A DNA stretch of 64,000 nt from Cloeon dipterum (taxonomy: Eukaryota; Arthropoda; Insecta; Ephemeroptera; Baetidae), in assembly GCF_949628265.1 (NCBI RefSeq), contig NC_088786.1, positions 30,091,681 through 30,155,680 on the forward strand, given 5' to 3'. The position numbers and the translations under genes were made by a program. This document shows positions 40,601-49,300 of this stretch, one piece after another (the stretch's first letter is position 1; each line of letters starts with the position of its first letter). Below the pieces are notes generated by a model. It worked only from the letters and a program-made list of their open reading frames with translations, was not told the DNA's origin and searched no databases.

Positions 40601-42637
40601 CCGAAAAACAGTAACAGCCGCACAAGAAGCCCGATTTTATGCGTGTTTAGTCTCCCTTTCTTGCAGCGCATTCGACACACGAGTTTCTCACGAAAGCCTC
40701 GTGCAGATTGCCAATATAAACGACGCGCAGCCAGTGATGGATTAATTGGCGATGGCTTTTTGGCAACAGCGACGCTACGGCCTAAAAACCACGCCGGCTG
40801 CTGCGTCGATGACGAGACGCGCGGCGGCTGTTAATGGACCACCGCGATAAATAACTCTCGCACTTCTACATGCTAATTTGCTCTGACGCGCGCGGTTCGG
40901 GCAATTAATTTCGTTTTGCGAGACGGAATCGGTATAGGGATGGGATTTGCAGCAAAAACTCTGTGGTTAATGTTTATTTTGTAATTTAATTGTTCTTAAA
41001 AATCGTGTTAATTTTGAAAGTCATGATATGAAAAAATAGAGATCTCACAACACAGTTAATTATTTGTGACAAACATGCAAAAACGAACTTAATTTTTAAA
41101 AACAAAGTAAAAAATTTCAAAGCCACTAAGCGTGTTTTTGACATTATGAGGATATTAAATTCTGTTTATGAATCAAAATCAAACTGAACAAATAATTTTC
41201 ACTTTCTCACAATCCCTATGCACATGTAAATGGACCAGAAATCTGGTCCCTAGCAATAAACGAATCGGATAAATTGCTAGAGCATTTCAAGCGGCTGTAA
41301 TGGCGACAAGATGCGCTAAAATTTATGCATGCTGTTCGAGTGCCAAATTGCTCTTTTGCATGCACATGTGCACCGGCCTGAAGCACCTTTGTTTTTAAAT
41401 TACCACGCGCACGCACTTTGAGGTCAAAAACGAAAAGCTGCAGTTTATTTGCACGAAGCTCGCCAACTGTTTATGGGACAAGCAATAAATCAGGTTATGA
41501 TACTATTCAATTCCAATGCGTGCATCGCCGGGGATATTAGTTTAATTTCCAATTGGTTTTGCACCACTTTATCGACGTTTTGATGAAAAGTATATTTATT
41601 ATAGCAAAAGCCGTAGTTTATCACAGGATCAGTTTCCCCATTAATAAAGCTGCAAATAGTGTTTATTTTTGCTGTCACTCTACTACATATATACATGTGG
41701 ATAAATCAAACCTCGCGGGGCGATCTACTTTATTATTTCATTTGTGTGCCTTACTTATGCCATTCATCACTTGAGGGAATAGCGTCAATATCGAAATAAT
41801 CGCGAGTACGCCAATGTAGACTTTCCATGAATATTTAAAAATTAAAATAGAGGGAATCTATTGGTGCAAATCATCCAATTTAATTAAAGATGGAAAATAA
41901 TGCAATAACAAAAACGTTTTCTAGACAGTCTACTATTTTTTGTGTGCGTCAGATTTAATTTTATATACCAAATGAGCATGAATTACACAAGTTTAACACA
42001 TATTTTATAATATTATCTACACCTAGAACTGTCCTATCAAGCCCAAACTCGTCTAAATCGCAAAACCACGAAAAATGGTCTACATATTTGGCGGAAAACA
42101 ATTATTTTAATTACAAACAGGATATTTAAAAAAATCAAATAAGGACGTAACCTTTTAAGCAGTAATCAATACTTTACGAAAAATGGGCTCAAATCAAAAT
42201 TTGTTACGTTTGAGTCTGTCCTTTTTTTAATTTTATAAAGGTTTTGTAATTGTAAACAGATAATTAACCAGCGTGCAAAGTTTGACTAAGTAAATTTAGT
42301 TCTGTAGGAGATGATTTCTAGGGAAATATTTCTTTCCAAAAGTTCATCACTTTCTGCTGGTAAAAATTTCCGTCCCAGCAAAGTAAAAAATATCTTTGAT
42401 ATGCAATAAATTAATTTTTAGATCTAAAATTGAATAATCCAAAAGATAAATTTAACGCAATTTTCAATGTTGATTCGCGCCCCTGTGGCAATATTTGCAT
42501 AGAAAACTCACCTCATAGAAGTAGAAAGTGTTGATCTCGTGCTTGTCCCTGCCGAAAGAAGCGGGCGAGTCGACGGTGGTAGCCAGGTCAGTGCCGTTGC
42601 AGCACCACCAGGTGTGGTTTTCCAGGCCGGAAGCCAT
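7501..42637 (-). CDS. CCAPR: CCAP receptor-like neuropeptide GPCR (partial, N-terminus to TM5)
   Basis: Class A GPCR, probably the receptor for crustacean cardioactive peptide, acting at the plasma membrane. Coding exons on the minus strand are 42637-42512, 37305-37167, 19198-19095, 16958-16865, 8480-8385 and 7689-7501. Together they give 249 codons plus one base, with every phase matching. Visible features: two N-terminal N-glycosylation sequons (NHT, NGT), the junction FYFYE/TEQF, TM1 with GNSAVL, TM2 with LALADLSVG, the TM3 cysteine (AACKF), DRYDAITRP at the end of TM3, the loop FSGSWHRARVL, the second-loop cysteine (LQCWIDF) and TM5. The pattern fits the CCAPR/NPSR/vasopressin-like group, and CCAPR is the best match in arthropods. 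The start at 42637 has G at -3 and +4; the frame is open further upstream, but that part does not look like receptor sequence. TM6, TM7 and the tail were not found and must lie left of position 1. Ligand identity is inferred from family resemblance. Confidence 0.9.
7690..8384. other. CCAPR: CCAPR intron, 0.7 kb
   Basis: Shortest intron of the receptor gene. No further feature seen. Confidence 0.85.
8385..8480 (-). CDS. CCAPR: CCAPR coding exon 5: TM4
   Basis: 96 nt between GTTGCAG and the donor GTATG. It encodes [14 protein letters not shown] and the TM4 continuation [12 protein letters not shown], then HETPVQ. Phases join exon 4 (W) and exon 6 (G) exactly. Confidence 0.92.
8731..8750 (+). 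repeat. (ACA)n microsatellite
   Basis: Pure trinucleotide run of 20 nt inside the CCAPR intron between exons 4 and 5. Confidence 0.9.
14697..14769 (+). tRNA. tRNA-Ala (AGC)
   Basis: 73 nt folding into a full cloverleaf. The acceptor stem pairs GGGGGCG with CGCCTCC and includes the G3:U70 wobble that marks tRNA-Ala. Discriminator base is A. The anticodon stem pairs CTCGC with GCGAG around TTAGCAT (anticodon AGC); the T-arm is CCGGG/CCCGG around ATCGATA. The internal A box (TAGCTCAGATGG) and B box are present, and a T run at 14778-14782 can end Pol III transcription. No CCA is encoded and there is no intron. The gene lies antisense inside the CCAPR intron between exons 4 and 5. Confidence 0.97.
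16865..16958 (-). CDS. CCAPR: CCAPR coding exon 4: TM3 and DRY-type motif
   Basis: 94 nt from a TTGCAG acceptor to the donor GTGAGT. It encodes [15 protein letters not shown], then [11 protein letters not shown] (the E/DRY equivalent for G-protein coupling), then RFSGS. The last base joins exon 5 to make W of GSWHRAR. Confidence 0.93.
16959..19094. other. CCAPR: CCAPR intron, 2.1 kb
   Basis: A balanced-composition block at about 17.5-18.05 kb; otherwise AT-rich. No exon seen. Confidence 0.75.
19095..19198 (-). CDS. CCAPR: CCAPR coding exon 3: TM2, first extracellular loop and start of TM3
   Basis: 104 nt bounded by TTGCAG and CAG/GTCAG. It completes the TM2 LxxxD motif and reads [14 protein letters not shown], then the extracellular-loop cysteine in [10 protein letters not shown]. 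That cysteine is expected to pair with the one in exon 6 (QCW). Confidence 0.93.
19459..19599. repeat. Imperfect inverted repeat, 141 bp
   Basis: CTGTTTAT at the left end pairs with ATAAACAG at the right end. Within, CCATATTTCTACA faces its near-complement, as do GGTCCTG/CAGGACC and TGTTCC-like blocks. Each arm is about 55 bp with scattered mismatches, enclosing a loop that contains its own perfect stem CTAAATC-GT-GATTTAG. It could be a small MITE remnant or a structured RNA hairpin. It lies in the largest CCAPR intron, about 260 bp from exon 3. Confidence 0.6.
33465..33506 (+). repeat. Tandem repeat, 17-bp unit, about 2.5 copies
   Basis: GCTCCAGCCGTGCTTAA occurs at 33465-33481 and again at 33482-33498, followed by a partial third copy (GCTCCAGC). 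Confidence 0.9.
34107..36140 (+). CDS. Vanin/biotinidase-family secreted protein, predicted catalytically inactive
   Basis: Eight exons: 34107-34226, 34281-34412, 34470-34625, 34684-34847, 34906-35117, 35212-35603, 35657-35925 and 35984-36140. They give 533 aa, close to vertebrate vanins (about 510). Residues 1-20 form a signal peptide. A nitrilase-fold domain follows ([37 protein letters not shown]), then the vanin C-terminal domain ([16 protein letters not shown]). The last about 15 residues are hydrophobic after a short SGAKHISAS stretch, suggesting a GPI anchor. Active vanins split pantetheine using Glu, Lys and Cys. Here the Lys is kept (about 194), but the FPED-type Glu aligns with Ala93 and the TCFD-type Cys with Ser227. 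It is therefore probably not a pantetheinase; binding or structural roles are possible. Several N-glycosylation sequons support secretion. The gene lies wholly inside the 18-kb CCAPR intron on the opposite strand. The introns are short, mostly 52-94 bp. Confidence 0.87.
36158..36163 (+). terminator. Poly(A) signal of the vanin-like gene
   Basis: ATTAAA begins 18 nt after the stop codon; a second ATTAAA is at 36171-36176. Confidence 0.5.
37167..37305 (-). CDS. CCAPR: CCAPR coding exon 2: TM1, first intracellular loop and start of TM2
   Basis: 46 codons plus one base, bounded by a CAG acceptor and the donor GGTAAG. It contains the class A TM1 asparagine in GNSAVL, the basic loop [10 protein letters not shown], and LALA, which continues into D of the next exon to complete LALAD. 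Confidence 0.93.
37306..42511. other. CCAPR: First coding-sequence intron of CCAPR, 5.2 kb
   Basis: Balanced-composition blocks at about 38.4-38.9 and 40.1-40.95 kb with many ATTA/TTAAT cores. No coding sequence supported. Confidence 0.7.
37690..37707 (+). repeat. (TAAAA)n microsatellite
   Basis: Short pentanucleotide run of three to four units upstream of CCAPR exon 2. Confidence 0.8.
42512..42637 (-). CDS. CCAPR: CCAPR coding exon 1: start codon and extracellular N-terminus
   Basis: 42 codons ending in FYFYE, followed by the donor GTGAG. It carries two sequons (residues 7-9 and 14-16) and a WWCC cluster. The surrounding 42.6-42.95 kb is GC-rich compared with its neighbours, as expected for a 5' UTR/promoter-proximal region. 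The phase-0 junction to the next exon gives FYFYE-TEQF, a sequence typical of CCAP receptors just before TM1. Confidence 0.85.
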
Positions 42638-43074
42638 GCCAGTGGTGGTTGATCTGTCTGTCAAGCCTCTCGCCGGCCGGTGTGCTGCTGACCAAAGGGA
42701 GCGGTGGCGGCTTCGCCAGCAGAGAGTGGAGTGAGCTGCCGCCGACGGAACGAGTGCTCCCTCGGCTGTCAAACAGTGGTCGCTGGTCGTGCGCGGCGGG
42801 CATGCGTATGCCGGTGCAGCATCCAGCGAGAGGATATGCACCACCAGCGTGCACAGTCTCCCTCGCCAACCCCCTCGTGGGCGGACAAGTCACTCTATTA
42901 ACTCGCAGCAAGGGGCAGCTGGTGTTTCGTTGCCCGAAAATTCTTTTCAGCGCGGCCAAAATAATGTTTAGTAGAACGGATCAGCGGGGGTACTCCATTT
43001 GAAGCAAAATGAGAAATATATATCAAGATCGAGGGGATAAATAACACGTTAAAAATGGATTCCTATTAAATTCA
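42638..43074 (-). promoter_or_regulatory. CCAPR: CCAPR 5' UTR/promoter-proximal region
   Basis: GC-rich up to about 42950, then AT-rich. It is bounded upstream by the poly(A) signal at 43075-43080, so a local promoter would have to be compact. Otherwise untranslated exons lie further upstream, inside the SLC22 intron. Confidence 0.35.
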
Positions 43075-43080
43075 TTTATT
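43075..43080 (-). terminator. Poly(A) signal after the 43124 stop codon
   Basis: AATAAA on the minus strand, 44 nt after the stop. It puts the transcript end about 0.4 kb upstream of the CCAPR start codon. Confidence 0.5.
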
Positions 43081-43123
43081 TCTCTACCAATAAAACAAAA
43101 TTTTAACATTTTTGTATATTTAC

Positions 43124-43336
43124 TTATATCTCGGAATGGTCGTTGCTGTAATTTTCTCGAGAATTTAATGAAAAATTTCTAGAAAATAATTCTAGATCGA
43201 GTTCAAACAGAGATCTGCGCCCATTAGATTCATTTTGAGGATCAGACGTCTGTGCTGGCATGCTCGACAGCTCATCTGCTTGGTGGGCACTTGCAGACAA
43301 ATAACCAGGAAACTCGTCCCATGTGATCACTTCGCT
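43124..43336 (-). CDS. Probable last exon of the SLC22 gene (cytoplasmic tail)
   Basis: Open frame of 70 codons plus stop directly after a good acceptor (CTTTTTACAG), with coding-like codon use. It starts SEVITWDEFPGY and ends NDHSEI. An AATAAA follows 44 nt after the stop. The phase-0 start fits the phase-0 end of the exon at 49226, the nearest upstream coding exon on this strand. The peptide is acidic and serine-rich with no membrane segment, which suits a transporter tail. It could instead belong to an unrecognised gene between 43.3 and 49.1 kb. Confidence 0.55.
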   Translation of the reverse strand, partial: SEVITWDEFPGYLSASAHQADELSSMPAQTSDPQNESNGRRSLFELDLELFSRNFSLNSRENYSNDHSEI

Positions 43337-46300
43337 CTGTAAAAAGTTCAATTATTGCGTGTCACCAAAAAATTACAATTCCATTTCTACTTTATTATAA
43401 AAACCTGTGTATTCCATTTAAGATAATGGAGAGTATTTAAAAGATATATGAAACTCACAAACCCGAAATGATTAACCTGAAATTTTTAAGTTTCTTTTCT
43501 TCTTCGCTTCTCGCACGCATGAGATACGTAATGAAACGAGCAAGACCTGATTTGTTACCAACCTTTGAGAGTGTGTGTGGTAAGTTATTGTTCTAACAAG
43601 TAAGTAGCGCAATATGAATAAAATTAATAATAATGCAGATGTTTCATTCTTTCACATTTTTACCTAATGCGCTCCGTGTTTTCCGGTGAAGCATTTGGTA
43701 AGAGTATTTTCTATTAAATTGAAACTCAAAAGTCTCGATAGCGGCCCTCTGACTAATCGATTACCTGACGCCTACGTCAAGTGTCTCGTAATTCACTTTT
43801 CGACAGCCAATACCTTTCTCTAAATTGACAATATCTTAATTGAAAGTGAAAAGGATCTAAAACCGTCTGAATTTTTCCCGCTGGGAAATCACCAATAAAT
43901 TTATCTTTCTGCCAGTGTGACAGACGAGGGAAAATAAATGCTGCGTGACCACTTTAACGTTACAATGAAAGCTTTACATTTCACGGATTGTTTAGATATT
44001 CAACTTACCGCGAAGTAGTGAAAATTGTGGTATTTTTGGTGTAACACGCAACGCATTTATATAGATAAGATTGAAAATTCTGATTTAAAACGATATGAAT
44101 TGCTTACATATGACTAGGCCAGTGAAATTTAGACAATCAACTATCGTTGCGGGGCTATTAAATCGGAACGATTACGAACCTTGCAATTTTAGGCAATTTG
44201 AACAATTTATTAAATAATCTAAAACTGTCTTAAACTGCCAACGCTGTCTAAAAAGGGTCATAAACGCGTCTAAAACAGCATTAATCAGTTAAAAACCAAC
44301 AAATTGCAAATTATATGCTCCACGCCTAGATTTTTCTCGTGGTTTAATTTTTAAGAGAAATTTTTTACGCCAATGAATCATAGGCGATCGGTGCATGTAA
44401 GTGGGTCAAGGGTCACTTGAGGTGTCCAAAAGAGGCAGGAAGGAAAAATTCCTAAATTAAAATTTTCCTGGCCAAATTTCCCTTTGGTCGCTGTATATTT
44501 CAGTCTGCAGGCTTGCCGCCTGCTCGCTCTAGAGCGCAAGCACACGAGCGCATGCGTACTAGCGACCCGTGTGCTAGGCTAGTGCCACACGAATCCACGG
44601 GTTAAATCAAATGGGAAATTGGGACCAATCAGCGACCTCCAAATTTAACACGTAAAATCCCATAAGCAGCAAGTGGTAGCCAAAGTCGCTTAAAAGTGGT
44701 GGGAGAGCACGTGAATGGGACAGCGACTTCAATTTTTTACTTGTTTTGGTGCAATTATTGATTGGAAAATCTGATTGCTGATTGAGAATAAACAAAACAA
44801 GTACGTCTGTCTAAAGGCTGAATTGAATATTATAAAAATATGCAGCACAAAGACATTTTGATTAGGGAAATTGTCTTGGTCGTCGATTTTAAAATGCGGA
44901 CCGCGCTCGACAAACACCCAAATATTTACACTCCAATTGATTCATTAATTTTGGCACCAAGGAAATTGATTTTGTTTGTTGAGTAATTATTTTATATAAT
45001 AAGTGAGTGAGTTACAAAGTGAATATTTAAGTCAAAAAGTAGATATCTCCAATAACAAAATTTGTGCGCTCTTATTTACTATCTAGTTTTGGATCTTGAA
45101 TAAAGAAATCACTTTTACCTTATAAAATATGTAAAATATAAACAAAACTAAAATAATTAAATTGTTATATACTATGTACTTTGGCTTTACAATTTGATTG
45201 GGAGGTTGTTGTATACCGTTTACAGTTTACATGGTTTTTTCTGGTATTTTCCACGATATTGGCCACTGCCACTTGAGGTGTATCCAAATCCACCGATCGC
45301 CTATGCAATGAATTATTTATTTTGTAGTGAAAACGGATTTTCCTCAGTGAAAGTAGGATTTGTTGCAATTTTTTAGACCTATTGAAAACAGACAGATGTT
45401 TGGTTCTTAATGTTTTATATCGTTTTCATTTCCATTTTCAAGCTCAGCAGTTTTTTAATCATGTACACATATTTGAGATATTTCCCGAATTCACAATCCC
45501 ATGTAAATGAAAATATACATTTTAAATAACGTAATTCAAACATTTAGAACCTAATACGAAAGGCAATTTTTAAAAATATATACAATTCAAAACTAAATGA
45601 GTAAGATTGAAAAATAACAAAATACAGCATGAAAACTAAACTGCAAAGAATTCCGGAGAAAAAAGGGCTATTTTTACCAATTTAATCAAATGTGCCATGA
45701 CAGAATCGCTTAAAATAAATGATTGAACGTGATGTGCACACAAAAGGCTCCGAAATTATTTTTCACGCCAAGAACGTACGTGTCCCCACGTTAGCCGAGA
45801 TTATTGAAATTGCACTCGTCGTGGGCGTCATGGAAGTTTGATTGCACGCCTCCACGGAAATATAATAGAGCCCACGCACAATGAAAGGACGAGACCGGGA
45901 GACCGGGAACATTCTCGGAAGTCGGCGCTTCATGATTTATTTTGCCAGCTTTCTTTCCTCAATAAGAAACATCTCTTCTGTTGGATTTCGCACGCAGCGT
46001 TTGTGCGAAAAAACGTTTCCTAGAGACGAAATAATTTGTCTTCGCCGCGCCGGGACAAACATCTCAAAATCACATTGTGGCTGGAGTGACGATTTATCAT
46101 TCAGAAAAAAGAAAAGGCGCCGCTTTTTCCATTCATCTCCAGCAGTAAATTGAATTTTCTGTATGAATGGAGAGGTTTCAGCCAATCAGCGTCAAGATGC
46201 GAGGACCACTTTGGCGGTGTAAGGGATTTTTCGCGAAAATTTATCATCGTGAAGCAAAATTGTTTTTTTTCCATCAGGATAAGCCATTTCCAAAACACTT

Positions 46301-49300
46301 TGATTTGTCTGAAGCTTATCTTAAGTTTGAATTTCTCTTATTTGTTAGCAGAATGGATGGAAAATGAGAGGCTGTGGTATAAAAATATTTGAAGTGTAAA
46401 ATAGTAAAAGAAGTATCCATTTTGTGTCGGATCTAATATGAAGAAGAAAAACCTACCCGTAACAGAATCTGAGAGCACTCACGTTTGAAGCGTTTGATCA
46501 AATTTTATTCATAATCCATGGCTACTTTATTAATTTTGCTTTCAACTTTTCATGATGTCAAAGAGGGTTTCCATTACTGCGTTTTAATAAGACTGACTAA
46601 AAGATCAATCTTCATTTTTCCTTTTTACTGGCAATGAGAGGAGAGGATTGGCAAATTAGGATTAATATTCTTCCCAATTTAAGTCTAACTCTCACGATTT
46701 TGGATCTTAAATTACCGTTCAACCACTAAATTTCTTTTCCAGCATTATTCATGACTCGAACAATCAAACTTTAAATTTATCTCTTCTGATTTGTTCATTT
46801 ACGGCTATTTTTAAATTGCAATTTTTTCAAATCTTTTTCAAGAAGAGACAAAGAAATCCATTAATCTTCAGTGGAATTTGGCATCTGTCTGACCGTAGTT
46901 TTCGCAGGCATTTTCTGATTTATGGTGAACATTAAAAAACAATTTCCTTCGGCCATGAAATGAACAGCTCGCCGGGCAGAGAGCGGGCGGGCTTAAGGAA
47001 TGCCTTGTTGGCGGCTCATTTGCCATCTCCTTAGCATAATTAGATGGCGCAGTTTGCATGCAGATTCGGCCTGCGAGCAGCTTTTTCGCGCCACGAACTG
47101 CGGCTTTACGACCGTGGGAGCGCAATCTGCATATTATCGGAGGCAAAAATTTATTCCGCCTTAAAAGCGTCTCGTCTTTCTCTCTCCTCCACTTACCGAA
47201 AATCCATATCCGGAGACAAACAAATCGGGCGAAATATGCTGCGACGCATAAGTGGAGGAATTCGCAGTAAATGTGTACACTTTGCATTAGTGATTTCCTC
47301 CGGACTGGCGCGGTGCCAAATTTCGGTGAATTGCGCGCGCAAAAAGCGGCCGTCTCTCTGTTTACACGCACGCAGCGGCGGCCCCAAATGGGCATGTTTT
47401 TTGCCCAATAACTCATTTCGACGCTTAATGTTTGCGAAATAATAAGAGGCGCATTCATCATCCAAAAAAAGGCCGGTCTGGCTGAAGCAAATAAATCACA
47501 TCTACTCTCCGCAAACGCTCCGAGCTGGGGCACCCACGCCGTAATTAGCTGATAGGCAACAAGTGCAGCGCCTGTGCTCTGCCGGTTGCATACTCTTGAA
47601 AATGACGCGCCCGTCACGAAATTTCGTACACAAATTAATTAACATTTAAAACATAAAACAATGAACACGCATCGGTTTTTAAGTGAATGATTTTGGAAAA
47701 ATTTCCAGCTATTTTTAATATAGCTGGGTAAATGTGGCATTTTTTAAGATTTTTAGAACACCAAAAATTATATTTTTTATTTTTAAAATGTTTGATATTG
47801 TTTTAAATCCAGTTTTGCTTTTAAATCAACTTGAACTACTCTTGCTTCAAGAATAATTGTTTTGATTTGGGTTCATGCTTTTATGACACTCGATTAATGA
47901 CTTTGATATTTTAAACAACTGCTGTCTGAACAACAGCCACTACCAGTAAGCATCTAAATCTGTGAATAATTTATTCTAGCTCACAAAACGCATGACGGTT
48001 AAAATATTAGTAATCAAATTTAAAATTAACAGTTTTGATATTCAATTTAGGTGCTTAATTTTTCTGCTTCTTTTTCTTTCATTTTTCTTCCAAATTATAT
48101 GCATCGTGGAGTACGTTAAAAATGAAAACTCCCCCACAGAAGTATTGCCTTCTTCCCCATTAAATTCAGATTTTTTACTTTTGAAATCATTTGGTCAAGC
48201 ACAACTTTTAGGGATTCAATTGAAACTGTCCATCGATTAATAACGTCCATTTTTTCACACAAATGAATTTGACACTGACTTGATACATTTAATTATATAT
48301 TTATGACTGATTTTGAGAATAAACAAACAGTGTCATCAGATTCCTTTAAATAATCAAAATCAGTGGCTAGAGAGGCACGTCGCACGTCACACATTTATTT
48401 GTCTTCGACGAAACACTGCTTTGTAATTTGAACAACGTTAGGGTGTCATTACTACTATTATCATCAGTACGCACTGGCGCGAAAAAATAACAGAGCGGAA
48501 GAGGCACGAGCGTCGAGAGCCGCATTTCCTCTGTGCTTTTGCGCCTATAACTCACAAAACCAAACGCGACCGCAGCTCCGTCGTGTGAAAACTTTCTCTC
48601 CGACGAAAAAATTCGGGCGAAAATCCAGTGGAAAAAAATCGTACGAGATTTAACGAGGGATATTTATGTGGCACTTTTATTTCAATACGAGACTCTCCCT
48701 CTCTCGTAAATCTGCCCACGCGCACGCCAGAAATAATCATTCTGTCTTTTTTTGTTCTACTTGTCTTGTTTTCGGCACAAAGTTTTCAACAATTGCAATA
48801 ATTTTGTAAGCTTCTCTACAGATGAGGATTATTCTAGCTCATTTTGTTCGCTGAAATGCTTTGTTTTTATAGTCTGCGCACAAATTGGTCATAAATTGCC
48901 GGATATTTTTTTAATTTTAGTTCGCTTGATTTAAATGACAAACTAGAAAATATTGAAATGGACAGAGCAGGGGGAGAGATGCTTTGTCCCTGGTTGAGCA
49001 GGGATATTGTCCTAAAATATGGCCAAATTTAACAGAAATTTGAGAAAAATTTGAAGTTTCAAGTCGGCCCGAACCTCAATGAGATTTTTTGCGTGCAAAA
49101 CATACCAAATCGTAATTTCATAGCCATAGTTGTGCTTCACAAAAACATACAAGATGAAATTTTCGTATTTTCATATTAATAAACTGCTTCCAATTTTTCT
49201 TTATAAATAAATAAAAATATCTAACCTGGTCCTGATGCTCCTTGAAATATTCCGCAGGATCAAATGGAATTCGCTTCCACTTGCCTATCTTTTCCGCCTC

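Noticed and set aside
42638..42844. Upstream in-frame extension of the CCAPR N-terminus
   Set aside because: The frame is open, but the extra 69 residues look like translated 5' UTR and the ATG at 42637 has the better context.
44515..44590. Cluster of short palindromes in a GC-rich patch
   Set aside because: The stems are 5-6 bp and mutually overlapping; too short to call a structured element.
46868..47617. 249-codon open frame on the minus strand
   Set aside because: It is the longest unspliced frame outside the known genes, but it resembles no family, has frames of 132 and 90 codons overlapping it on both strands, and lies in a GC-richer block where stop codons are rare. Probably non-coding.
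49118..49225. Read-through end of the SLC22 protein at the 49118 stop
   Set aside because: The extra 35 residues are lysine- and aromatic-rich, unlike SLC22 tails, and a CAG/GTTAG donor precedes them. Kept only as an alternative.
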